From JBBDIK01 sp964640385 (GTDB lineage: Bacteria; Actinomycetota; UBA4738; JBBDHU01): 18,903 bases of DNA. A program made the translations under genes and the position numbers. The notes below the pieces were generated by a model. The model saw only the letters and a program-made list of their open reading frames with translations. It did not search any database and was not told where the DNA came from. The stretch's first letter is position 1; each line of letters opens with the position of its first letter. Shown here in pieces: positions 1 through 5,395 of this stretch. The stretch lies in assembly GCA_964640385.1 (NCBI GenBank), contig CAZXFL010000029.1, positions 1 through 18,903 on the forward strand, in the 5' to 3' direction.

Positions 1-53
1 CCCGAACCTGCGGATTAAGAGTCCGTTGCTCTGCCAGATTGAGCTAGAGGCCC
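1..53 (-). tRNA. tRNA-Lys (anticodon CTT), 3' part cut off by window edge
   Basis: Read on the minus strand from base 53, the sequence gives an acceptor strand GGGCCTC, a D-arm with GCTC/GAGC, and an anticodon loop CTCTTAA. The anticodon is therefore CTT, which decodes the AAG lysine codon. The T-arm begins with GGTTCGGG and then runs off the window at base 1, so the 3' acceptor half is missing here. Its 5' end faces the divergent beta-propeller gene about 80 bp away. Confidence 0.93.
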
Positions 54-97
54 GCTGCAGTATAGCCAGCACTGGCTCGCCGTTTCCGGAGAACCGT

Positions 98-127
98 TAT
101 AGGTTCGAGGTATCCACCACTAGGAGG
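98..127 (+). promoter_or_regulatory. Possible -10 box and Shine-Dalgarno for the PD40/RTX gene
   Basis: A TATAGG hexamer at 98-103 resembles a -10 element, but no convincing -35 sits upstream. A strong Shine-Dalgarno AGGAGG at 122-127 lies 5 nt before the ATG at 133 and fixes that start. The Shine-Dalgarno is clear; the -10 is a guess. Confidence 0.4.
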
Positions 128-132
128 CCCAC

Positions 133-1371
133 ATGACGAACGTCAGCCGGTCCGCGATCGTCGCAGTATCCGCGTTGCTCATCCCGCTACTCGTCCTGCC
201 TGGTTCGGCCGCAGCCGAACCCGATCCACGGTCGGCCTTCCCGGGTGCCAACGGGCTCATCGCTTTCGCGAGCAACCGTTCCGGGAACTTCGAGATCTTC
301 GTGATGAACGACGACGGCACGGGGCAGACCAATCTCACGAACGATCCGGCCACCGACACCCAGCCGGCGTTCTCGCCGAACGGGACCAAGATCGCCTTCG
401 CGAGCGACCGGACCGGCGATTATGAGATCTACGCGATGCGAGCCGACGGGACGAATGTCCAGCAGCTCACGAACAGCCCCGGTGGCGATCTCCTTCCCAC
501 GTGGTCGCCGGGGGGCAGTCGTATCGCGTTCGTGAGCGCTCGGGACGGCAACGAGGAGATCTACGTCATGAACGACGACGGATCGCAGCAGAAGCGGCTG
601 ACCAAGAACCCGGCGATCGATACCGAACCGACGTTCTCGCCGGACGCGATGCTGATCGCCTTCTCGAGCAACCGCAGCGGGGCATTCGATGTCTTCAGTA
701 TGAAAGACAGCGGCGCCCAGCAGACCAATCTCACCAACACCGGCATCGGAACGCGCAACCCAACGTGGTCGCCCGACGGGGCCATGATCGCGTTCCAGAG
801 CCAACGCGACGTTCCCCAACCCGAGATCTACTCGATGAACGCCGACGGCACCGGAGTGACCCGCCTCACCTTCGATGCGTTCGACGACTTCGGGCCGGCC
901 TGGTCCTCCGACGGCGCCATGATCACCTTCACGAGCTTCCGTCTGGGCAACCGCGACATCTACTCGATGAACGCTGATGGTACCGGTGTGGTCGATCTGA
1001 CGAACAACCCGGCCGGCGACTTCTACTCCAACTGGCAGCCCCTGTGCACGATCCCCGGCACCCCTGGAGACGACGTCCTCGACGGCACACCGGGGGTCGA
1101 CGTGATCTGCGGCAAGGCCGGCAACGACGTTCTCAGCGGCCTGGGCGGCAACGACGTCATCTTCGGCGGGCTCGATGATGACATCGTCCGAGGGGGCGAT
1201 GGCATCGACACGGTCGCGGGCGGGCGCGGGGAGGACCACATCCTCGGCGGCGACCAGCGAGACTTCCTGAACGGCCTCGACGGCCGTGAGGGTAACGACG
1301 TGCTGAACGGCAACGCCGGTGCCAACGACTGCGAGGCCGACCCGATGGATATCCGGAGGAATTGCTCCTAG
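133..1371 (+). CDS. Secreted PD40/TolB-like beta-propeller protein with C-terminal RTX calcium-binding repeats
   Basis: The 412-aa protein starts with a signal peptide (hydrophobic residues about 8-27, AAA-type cleavage site near 28). Residues about 40-305 contain six WD40-like/PD40 blades of about 42 residues, each with the pattern IAFxSxRxGxxEIYxMNxDGTxxxxLT and a following PTWSPDG-type turn. Residues about 310-390 hold glycine/aspartate nonapeptide repeats of RTX type (GxxGNDVLxG, GGDGID, GGRGED), known in this family to form a Ca2+-binding beta-roll. A short Cys-containing tail (NDCEAD...RRNCS) may form a disulfide. The role is probably extracellular or wall-associated; TolB-like blades suggest protein or glycan binding rather than catalysis. 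Its stop shares the CTAG at 1368-1371 with the convergent gene. The exact ligand is unknown. Confidence 0.9.
   Translation: MTNVSRSAIVAVSALLIPLLVLPGSAAAEPDPRSAFPGANGLIAFASNRSGNFEIFVMNDDGTGQTNLTNDPATDTQPAFSPNGTKIAFASDRTGDYEIYAMRADGTNVQQLTNSPGGDLLPTWSPGGSRIAFVSARDGNEEIYVMNDDGSQQKRLTKNPAIDTEPTFSPDAMLIAFSSNRSGAFDVFSMKDSGAQQTNLTNTGIGTRNPTWSPDGAMIAFQSQRDVPQPEIYSMNADGTGVTRLTFDAFDDFGPAWSSDGAMITFTSFRLGNRDIYSMNADGTGVVDLTNNPAGDFYSNWQPLCTIPGTPGDDVLDGTPGVDVICGKAGNDVLSGLGGNDVIFGGLDDDIVRGGDGIDTVAGGRGEDHILGGDQRDFLNGLDGREGNDVLNGNAGANDCEADPMDIRRNCS
232..1040 (+). repeat. Tandem repeats of about 126 bp encoding six PD40 propeller blades
   Basis: Six imperfect coding repeats of about 42 codons recur with shared nucleotide words such as GAGATCTAC...ATGAACGACGACGG and GCCTTC-GCGAGC. 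They are protein-domain repeats inside the propeller gene, not a mobile or CRISPR-like array. Divergence between copies is high enough that they appear old. Confidence 0.75.
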
Positions 1372-1943
1372 GGGAGCGCGTTCGAGAGCACGCCGCACTC
1401 CGGACAGGTCGCGGTTTCGAGCTGCATGTCCGCGAGGCAGTTCGGGCAGAACTTGCTGATGCGCCGCATCTGCCAGGCGTTCGTCTGCGGGTTGAGCCAC
1501 CACTCCTTGCCGTCCTGACGGGTGATCCACGTTCCGCTCTCGTTCCGCCACGGCTCGGATGCCTGGCTGCAGTGAGGGCATACTCCCTGATCGGCCTGGA
1601 TCGCCTGACCGCAGATGGGACATGGTCGCGAGGGCACCTGGGGCTGCGCGAACTGTTGCCATGCGGCGGTCTCAGCGGCAGGAACGTTCTTGACCTTGCG
1701 CGTGCCGCTCGGCCGCGCGACCGCGACTACGATCAGCCCGATCAAGCCGAGGAAGAACCCCCACAGGAACCCCACGACGGGGGACCCTCCCTTGTTCTGC
1801 CAGACGGCCAGGGAGATGAGACCGAAGATGACGCCACCGACGAGAGGGATTATGGGGTTGATCGCGAATGCGGGCGTTGCGGGGACCGTCGAGGGATCGA
1901 CCTGAGCCAGTGCTCCCGCGTACAGCTGTGCGACGACGTGCAT
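1368..1943 (-). CDS. Membrane protein with two transmembrane helices and two C-terminal zinc-ribbon motifs
   Basis: I do not recognise a named family. The 191-aa protein has two hydrophobic helices (about 30-49 and 55-76) separated by a short KGG-containing loop, then a cytoplasmic or exposed C-terminal half. That half carries two four-Cys knuckle pairs: C108-x2-C111 with C122-x2-C125, and C166-x2-C169 with C180-x2-C183. Between them is a tryptophan-rich stretch (GTWITRQDGKEWWLNP) reminiscent of the DUF2510-type WW segments of actinobacterial membrane proteins; that likeness is my inference. The ATG at 1943 is chosen because GGAAGGGA precedes it by a few bases, although the frame stays open to 2051. 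The gene converges on the propeller gene and shares its stop tetranucleotide. tRNA-His lies upstream on the same strand. Confidence 0.8.
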   Translation of the reverse strand: MHVVAQLYAGALAQVDPSTVPATPAFAINPIIPLVGGVIFGLISLAVWQNKGGSPVVGFLWGFFLGLIGLIVVAVARPSGTRKVKNVPAAETAAWQQFAQPQVPSRPCPICGQAIQADQGVCPHCSQASEPWRNESGTWITRQDGKEWWLNPQTNAWQMRRISKFCPNCLADMQLETATCPECGVLSNALP

Positions 1944-2011
1944 CGATGGTCCCTTCCGGCGGCTCTCCCGCAAGGGTAGCGGTCCGCTCGGCCGGATTCC
2001 AGCCGGATCAG

Positions 2012-2086
2012 GGTGACCGAGGGGACTTGAACCCCCAACCTCCGGGACCACAACCCGGCGCTCTAACCGATTGAGCTACGGCCACC
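2012..2086 (-). tRNA. tRNA-His (anticodon GTG)
   Basis: The minus strand folds as a complete cloverleaf with anticodon loop TTGTGGT (anticodon GTG). It carries the histidine-specific extra G at -1 (base 2086) opposite the C73 discriminator (base 2012), the identity element of tRNA-His. The acceptor pairs GTGGCCG with CGGTCAC, including one G-U pair. CCA is not encoded. Confidence 0.95.
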
Positions 2087-2088
2087 AC

Positions 2089-2110
2089 GCTGCTCGACGA
2101 TGTTAGCAGC
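2089..2110 (-). terminator. Weak hairpin between the small membrane gene and tRNA-His
   Basis: GCTGCT (2089-2094) and AGCAGC (2105-2110) can pair around a 10-nt loop. No T-tract follows on either strand. It may separate the minus-strand small gene from tRNA-His, but the stem is only 6 bp. Confidence 0.25.
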
Positions 2111-2133
2111 GGCGTGCCTGGCGGCTGTGCAGC

Positions 2134-2307
2134 CTACCGGCCGGGGTGGTCATGGTCCGAGCGGGATTCGATCCGCATGATGATCGCAGCCGGCAGCCAC
2201 GCGAGGAACAGCGGGATCGCCGACTCGAGCGCCGAAGCCAGCACCACGATGGCGAAGGTGGCCCCGAAGAGCAGGGCGTAGGAGATGAGTCGCGTCCGGT
2301 CGCGCAC
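2134..2307 (-). CDS. Small hypothetical membrane protein (57 aa)
   Basis: I do not recognise a family. The product is mostly two hydrophobic segments (ISYALLFGATFAIVVLASAL and AIPLFLAWLPAAIIM), with a short basic N-terminus and a His/Asp/Arg-rich tail (RSDHDHPGR). Almost every codon ends in G or C, as expected for a real gene here. I place the start at the GTG at 2307 because TAGGAT (2320-2315) lies exactly 7 nt upstream, as at other leaderless starts in this window. An in-frame ATG at 2316 would give 60 aa but would overlap that -10 hexamer and has no Shine-Dalgarno. The gene diverges from the 78-aa gene at 2499. Function unknown. Confidence 0.6.
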   Translation of the reverse strand: MRDRTRLISYALLFGATFAIVVLASALESAIPLFLAWLPAAIIMRIESRSDHDHPGR

Positions 2308-2314
2308 GGCCACC

Positions 2315-2320
2315 ATCCTA
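2315..2320 (-). promoter_or_regulatory. Candidate -10 (TAGGAT) for leaderless small membrane gene
   Basis: TAGGAT on the minus strand ends 7 nt before GTG 2307, so transcription would begin at or next to the start codon. No -35 match is evident. Confidence 0.4.
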
Positions 2321-2484
2321 TCGGGACGGGTTCATGCCTCCCACCTGGGGTTTCCCTTTGCCCCCGCCCGCCGCCCGGGGAGGTCGGGGGACGCCGTGTC
2401 CCCCCGTCGGGGGATGCGGGCATTGGTGCCATCCGGGGCCCAGAAACCCCCGCGTTCCCGATGCGGCGGGCATAGCTGGCACCC
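2317..2484. other. GC-rich intergenic region with competing hairpins
   Basis: This divergent intergenic stretch is very rich in G and C runs. GGGGGAC (2386-2392) can pair with GTCCCCC (2398-2404), while CCCCC (2401-2405) can instead pair with GGGGG (2409-2413), so the two stems exclude each other. A motif GATGCGGGCAT near 2414 recurs imperfectly as GATGCGGCGGGCAT near 2460. I see no convincing gene or known riboswitch core in it. Confidence 0.35.
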
Positions 2485-2490
2485 TAGAGT
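2485..2490 (+). promoter_or_regulatory. Candidate -10 (TAGAGT) for leaderless 78-aa gene
   Basis: TAGAGT ends 8 nt before ATG 2499, with no purine-rich Shine-Dalgarno between. This fits a leaderless transcript. The -35 region is not recognisable. Confidence 0.45.
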
Positions 2491-2498
2491 TCTCTGCG

Positions 2499-2735
2499 AT
2501 GGAGCACGCAGACGTCCTCATCCGTCTCGAGCCCGAGGCCCGCGCCGATCTCTTGGAGGTGCTCACCTCCCCGCGCAACGTTCGGGCGGACCGCATCCGC
2601 GAGTACTGGCAGCGCCCCGAGGGCCGCCTGATCGCGGATAGCCTCATCGAGCTCGAGGTGGACGACGACGCTCGCGCGCAGGTCGTAGATACGCTGCGCC
2701 GGCTCGAGACGGCCCGTCAGGGCCTGACCGCGTAA
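2499..2735 (+). CDS. Hypothetical helical protein (78 aa)
   Basis: I do not recognise this gene. The product is charged and predicted almost wholly alpha-helical (for example ARADLLEVLTSP, RADRIREYWQRPEGRL, RAQVVDTLRRLETA), without Cys, signal peptide or membrane segment, so it is probably cytosolic. Third codon positions are nearly all G/C, supporting coding. The ATG at 2499 is preferred over the upstream open frame (from 2334) because the upstream part translates to proline/glycine-rich noise and because TAGAGT sits 8 nt before it. A strong hairpin at 2763-2785 follows its stop. It faces the divergent small membrane gene; no functional link is apparent. Confidence 0.65.
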   Translation: MEHADVLIRLEPEARADLLEVLTSPRNVRADRIREYWQRPEGRLIADSLIELEVDDDARAQVVDTLRRLETARQGLTA

Positions 2736-2762
2736 CCCCAGCTCCATCCCCTCCGAAACCCT

Positions 2763-2785
2763 GTGGAGCCGTCGGCCGGCTCCAC
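2763..2785. terminator. Perfect 9-bp GC-rich hairpin
   Basis: GTGGAGCCG (2763-2771) pairs perfectly with CGGCTCCAC (2777-2785) around loop TCGGC. It lies 27 bp after the 78-aa gene and just beyond the broken GNAT remnant on the other strand, so it could stop transcription from both sides. There is no T-tract, which is common for high-GC actinobacterial terminators. Confidence 0.6.
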
Positions 2786-2807
2786 ACGCCCTGGTCCGCC
2801 CGCGCGA

Positions 2808-2879
2808 GACGGCATCGCCGTCCGACGCGCTCAACTCGCGGACGATCAGCCGCTCTGTCTCGAGTGCCGGGATGCGCAC
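2808..2879 (-). pseudogene. N-terminal stub of a GNAT (RimJ/RimL-like) acetyltransferase
   Basis: From GTG 2879 the minus strand encodes about 24 residues typical of the first strand and helix of RimJ/RimL-type N-acetyltransferases: xIPALETERLIVRELSASD then GDAV. Similarity stops there. The remaining open frame (to 2484) is arginine/glycine-rich noise running through a terminator and the opposite-strand gene, whereas a complete GNAT needs about 160-180 residues with an acetyl-CoA P-loop. The start region is intact: the stop codon of the HD gene forms part of TAGGAG, 10 nt before the GTG, a typical coupled ribosome site. I infer that this was the second gene of an operon with the HD-domain gene and has lost its 3' part. 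Confidence 0.65.
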
Positions 2880-2892
2880 GCCAGGACCGCTC

Positions 2893-3459
2893 CTACGCGT
2901 ACCCAGGCTCGAGGTAGCGAGGTTCCGACAGGACGCGGCGCACCATCGGTCCGAACTCGCCGACGGGCAAGGTGTCGTAGTCGGGATCGAACGACGTCTG
3001 GTCGTAGCGTTCGCAGAACTCGGCCGTCAGGTCGAAGTCCGGATGGTTGCGCCAGCGATCGCGGGCGTTGGGATCGTCGCCGGTCAAGAGCCCGAAGAAG
3101 TAGAGCTGGAACGTGCCGTGGTGCTTGACCATCCAGCACAGCTCTTCGCGGACGAACGGTTTCAGCATCGCGGCGACCATCTCACCGTGGGTGTACGGCG
3201 CGAGGTCATCGCCGATGTCGTGGACCAGTGCGGTGACGACGTACTCCTCATCTCTGCCGTCCCGGAGGGCCCTGGTGGCCGCCTGCAGGGAATGCGTATA
3301 GCGCGTCACCTGGTATCCGCCGAAGGAGTCGTTCAGTTTCTCGAGCGCGTCCAGGACGCGGTCGGGGAGCTTCGCGCAGAACTCAGATTCCAGGGACTCG
3401 AGGAACGCCCAGTCTTCGGCGGTCCCGTCTTCCATGCGGGTGAACGACACAGCATCCAT
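2893..3459 (-). CDS. PhnZ/COG4341-type HD-domain protein (putative diiron oxygenase or phosphohydrolase)
   Basis: The 188-aa protein matches the COG4341 'predicted HD phosphohydrolase' pattern, opening with FTRMEDGTAEDW. Candidate metal ligands are H56 (RYTHS), H80-D81 (LVHDIGDD), H91 (THGEM), H113/H114 (VKHHG) and D153 (RYDQTSFDPDYD). The best-studied related enzyme, PhnZ, is a mixed-valent diiron oxygenase that cleaves 2-amino-1-hydroxyethylphosphonate; many relatives have unknown substrates. No other phosphonate gene is nearby, so the substrate is not assigned. The start is ATG 3459, because AAGGAG (3471-3466) lies 6 nt upstream; the in-frame ATG at 3474 has no such site. It is cytosolic, with no signal peptide. 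The GNAT stub follows 13 bp after the stop. Confidence 0.82.
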   Translation of the reverse strand: MDAVSFTRMEDGTAEDWAFLESLESEFCAKLPDRVLDALEKLNDSFGGYQVTRYTHSLQAATRALRDGRDEEYVVTALVHDIGDDLAPYTHGEMVAAMLKPFVREELCWMVKHHGTFQLYFFGLLTGDDPNARDRWRNHPDFDLTAEFCERYDQTSFDPDYDTLPVGEFGPMVRRVLSEPRYLEPGYA

Positions 3460-3465
3460 CGGGTT

Positions 3466-3471
3466 CTCCTT
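3466..3471 (-). promoter_or_regulatory. Shine-Dalgarno AAGGAG that fixes the HD gene start
   Basis: AAGGAG on the minus strand is 6 nt from ATG 3459 and lies downstream of the alternative ATG at 3474, so the shorter start is favoured. Confidence 0.7.
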
Positions 3472-3523
3472 CATGGGAGGCCGGTCCGATCCGCCGGGCC
3501 ATTCTCTCGGGGTGGAGCGGGTG

Positions 3524-3919
3524 CTACGGGGTTTTCGCCTCGTCGAACGCGTCGTGATAGACGCACAGTGCGTAGATGATCACTAGATCGATGACGATCA
3601 TGAACATCGACCAGTACGGGTTGTGATGAACGGTCGCCATCCTGCCGAGCAGGTTCAGTCCGACGACGACGACGCCGACGACCCGCGCCCACGTAGAAAC
3701 GTTCAGCACGCCGAACCCGGTGAGGAAGAGGGCGAGTCCGAACAGGATGTGAACCCACGACCACGTCGTGACGCTCCCGACGATGGCCTCGCTCGAGATC
3801 GGCATGGCGGCCCCCTTGATCAATCCGAGCACGCCTTCGATCACGTCCCAGGCCCCGACCAGGATCATCATGAAGCCGGCGAAGAAGACCCAGCCACCCC
3901 ATTTCCCCTCTGACGCCAT
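3524..3919 (-). CDS. Four-helix integral membrane protein, DUF7144-like
   Basis: The 131-aa product has four hydrophobic helices (roughly residues 9-33, 50-72, 76-95 and 100-122). It has the layout GWVFFAGFMMILVGAWDVIEGVLGL, then W-x-W-x-H-I-L-F-G followed by G-x-G-V-L, a turn with WARVVGVVVVGLNLLG, and a final PYWS-MFMIVIDLVIIYALxxH. This is the pattern of the small actinobacterial membrane proteins grouped as DUF7144; I assign it from memory of that pattern and no function is established. The start is ATG 3919 because GGAGGGG lies 6 nt upstream; a TTG at 3934 is in frame but would include the Shine-Dalgarno. It lies 64 bp upstream of the HD gene on the same strand, so co-transcription is possible. 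Confidence 0.82.
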   Translation of the reverse strand: MASEGKWGGWVFFAGFMMILVGAWDVIEGVLGLIKGAAMPISSEAIVGSVTTWSWVHILFGLALFLTGFGVLNVSTWARVVGVVVVGLNLLGRMATVHHNPYWSMFMIVIDLVIIYALCVYHDAFDEAKTP

Positions 3920-4027
3920 CTGTTCCCCCTCCAACCGAGACCGCGCTCAGAGCGGTCGCTCGTTGGGAGCGTACCCCGCTGCGAGTGTGGACTCCAGTCT
4001 GCTCGGGACCCCTCAAGCGGGCTGATG

Positions 4028-4100
4028 CGCGCCGGGCAGGATTCGAACCTGCGACCCGCGGATTAGAAGTCCGCCGCTCTGTCCTCTGAGCTACCGGCGC
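4028..4100 (-). tRNA. tRNA-Arg (anticodon TCT)
   Basis: A complete minus-strand cloverleaf has acceptor GCGCCGG paired with CCGGCGC, discriminator G, and anticodon loop CTTCTAA, so the anticodon is TCT (AGA codon). CCA is not encoded. Its 5' flank borders the deletion scar at 4147-4797. Confidence 0.95.
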
Positions 4101-4146
4101 TCAGGCACGATGGTATCGCGCCCGGGCCCGGCCGGCGGCGGACGTC

Positions 4147-4215
4147 CTACGAGGTCGTGACCGCCGTGAGCAGCACGCGGGACGAAGCCGCGACCTCGTC
4201 GATCGCGCGCAGGAC
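4147..4215 (-). pseudogene. C-terminal fragment (about 22 codons) of an unidentified minus-strand gene
   Basis: On the minus strand, codons from 4215 to the TAG at 4149-4147 encode VLRAIDEVAASSRVLLTAVTT-S. The codons are almost all G/C-ending (GTC CTG CGC GCG ATC GAC GAG...), while the plus-strand frame through the same bases has mixed third positions. The piece therefore looks like a genuine protein C-terminus whose N-terminal part is missing. Upstream of it the strand switches to antiporter coding on the plus strand. The fragment is too short to name a family. Confidence 0.45.
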
Positions 4216-4797
4216 ACGACCTCCCAGCTCCGCGTCCGGGCCGCGGTCGCGCTGGTCGCGGTCCTGTCGGCACTCGCCGCCGGGCTCAAGCTCGACGCGA
4301 TCCTCGGCGCGTTCCTCGCCGGAGCGCTCCTGTCGACCATCGACGAAGAACGGGACGTCCGCTACGGGCGCCTGCGCGGGAAGCTGGAGGCGATCGGTCA
4401 CGGCGTGTTCGTTCCCGTCTTCTTCGTCATGACTGGGGTGACGTTCGACCTCGATAGTCTCCTGTCGTCGCCGTCGATCGTCTTTCGCGTGATCGTCTTC
4501 GACGTGATCCTGCTGGCGGCGGGCCTGCTGCCGGCGCTGCTGACGCGCAGGCACCTGGGGACGCGTCGGGCGGTCGCATCCGGCTTCCTGCTGGCCACCT
4601 CGCTCAGCCTGCTGGTCGTCGTCGTCAGTCTCGGCCAGGAACTGGGTCAGATCCGGCCCGAGAATACGACGGCGCTCACCGCTGCGGGGATGGTGTCGGT
4701 GCTGGTCTTCCCGATGATCGCGCAGGCGTTGCTCGGGAAGGGCCGCGCCGCAGACGAGGCGGAGCCGAGAGAACCGGACATGGGGGAGTCGCTCTAG
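4216..4797 (+). pseudogene. C-terminal half of a CPA2-type Na+/H+ (K+/H+) antiporter, 5'-truncated
   Basis: The frame encodes TTSQLRVRAAVALVAVLSAL, then a LDAILGAFLAGALLS segment, VFVPVFFVMTGVTFDL, VFDVILLAAGLLPALLT, a serine-containing LLATSLSLLVVVVSLGQELG and AGMVSVLVFPMIAQALL. These are the later transmembrane helices of cation:proton antiporters of the KefB/NapA (CPA2) family, including the 'AILGAFLAG' and 'FFVMTGxxFD' patterns. Such proteins normally have 380-450 membrane residues; only about 190 remain. No earlier helices or plausible Shine-Dalgarno precede, and the frame is open only back to 4090, inside tRNA-Arg. An ATG at 4438 or GTG at 4405 would drop still more of the fold. I call it a non-functional remnant. 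Its stop overlaps that of the convergent gene. Confidence 0.75.
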
Positions 4798-5372
4798 CCG
4801 GTAGGCGTTGGGCTCGCCGTGGGAGGCGGGGCCGGGATGCCGCCGCCGGGTCGGTGACCTTGGAAGCGGCTCGGTTCGATCTGGTCTTCGACGAGCTCGG
4901 CCGCGTGCTCCACCAAGTCCCGGTCCGAACCGGCGAGCAGGAAGGCGTTGGGCTCTTCGACGCTCGCCATGAACACCCCGTCCACCTCGATGCTCCATCG
5001 GTCGGGCGGCCCGCCCTCGGGGACGCCGCGCGGCCGCGGGAAAGCCACTGCGCTCACGTAGAGAACCACCCTGGCACCGTCGGTCGTCACATAGGTGAAG
5101 GTGTCGACCGCGTCGAGGCCGCTCCCGAGAGGTGTGATCCCTTCGGCGTCCAGGTCGAGGCCGGCGGCGGACAGATCCGGGGCGTCGCGCTCCGGCGCGC
5201 CCTGGGGCGCTTTCGACGAACGGTACCCCTCCAGTACTCCGGCGATCGCTTCGGGCTGTCCCTGGCGGAACACGGCGGAGGCGGCGAGCGCCACGCCCGT
5301 CGCCGCGAAGAGGGTGAGGATCGCGGGGAGGATCCACGGGCTTCGCTGGGTTCGGGGCCGACCTCCGGTCAC
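4794..5372 (-). CDS. Membrane-anchored extracytoplasmic protein of unknown function
   Basis: The product is 192 aa and not recognised. After a short basic N-terminus (VTGGRPRTQRS) comes one hydrophobic helix, WILPAILTLFAATGVALAAS, likely a signal anchor or uncleaved signal peptide. The outside part includes a compact alpha/beta-looking region (VDTFTYVTTDGARVVLYVSAVAF ... WSIEVDGVFMASVEEPNAFLLAGSDRDLVEHAAELVED), ending in a proline/threonine-rich tail (PAPPPTASPTPTG). I choose GTG 5372 because everything upstream in this frame is antisense to the amidohydrolase, and TAGCCT lies 7 nt before it. It diverges from the amidohydrolase with only 23 nt between start codons, and its stop overlaps the antiporter remnant. 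The conserved-looking middle could be a small ligand-binding or inhibitor domain, but that is a guess. Confidence 0.75.
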   Translation of the reverse strand: MTGGRPRTQRSPWILPAILTLFAATGVALAASAVFRQGQPEAIAGVLEGYRSSKAPQGAPERDAPDLSAAGLDLDAEGITPLGSGLDAVDTFTYVTTDGARVVLYVSAVAFPRPRGVPEGGPPDRWSIEVDGVFMASVEEPNAFLLAGSDRDLVEHAAELVEDQIEPSRFQGHRPGGGIPAPPPTASPTPTG

Positions 5373-5379
5373 GTCGGAC

Positions 5380-5389
5380 AGGCTATCCT
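5380..5389. promoter_or_regulatory. Overlapping divergent -10 elements serving both 5372(-) and 5396(+)
   Basis: TATCCT (5384-5389, plus) ends 6 nt before ATG 5396. TAGCCT (5385-5380, minus) ends 7 nt before GTG 5372. The two hexamers overlap by 2 bp, so one small block could direct leaderless transcription both ways, with any -35 contacts inside the opposite gene. Confidence 0.5.
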
Positions 5390-5395
5390 GGCTCG

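Noticed and set aside
1080..1320. Short repeats that might suggest a CRISPR-like array
   Set aside because: They are glycine/aspartate codons of the RTX calcium-binding repeats in the propeller gene, with no constant repeat and spacer structure.
187..1662. 491-aa open frame on the minus strand
   Set aside because: It is antisense to the propeller gene and runs into the zinc-ribbon gene in another frame; the Arg/Val-rich translation has no domain and is a high-GC shadow.
2377..2440. G-quadruplex in the G-rich intergenic region
   Set aside because: The G runs are separated by an 18-nt loop and are better explained by G/C hairpin pairing.
2318..2647. Minus-strand frame as continuation of the GNAT stub after a frameshift
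   Set aside because: Its Arg/Ser-rich translation lacks any acetyl-CoA-binding motif and lies antisense to the 78-aa gene, so a simple frameshift does not rescue the enzyme.
4028..4215. Attachment site of an integrated element at tRNA-Arg
   Set aside because: I saw no duplicated tRNA 3' end and no integrase or phage gene; the truncated fragments lie on the 5' side of the tRNA, the less usual side for integration.
4216..5337. Most of a 396-aa minus-strand frame (4147-5337)
   Set aside because: Antisense to the antiporter remnant and out of frame with the 4794-5372 gene; Arg-, Gln- and Asp-rich noise. Only its last 22 codons (4215-4147) look like coding sequence and are reported separately.
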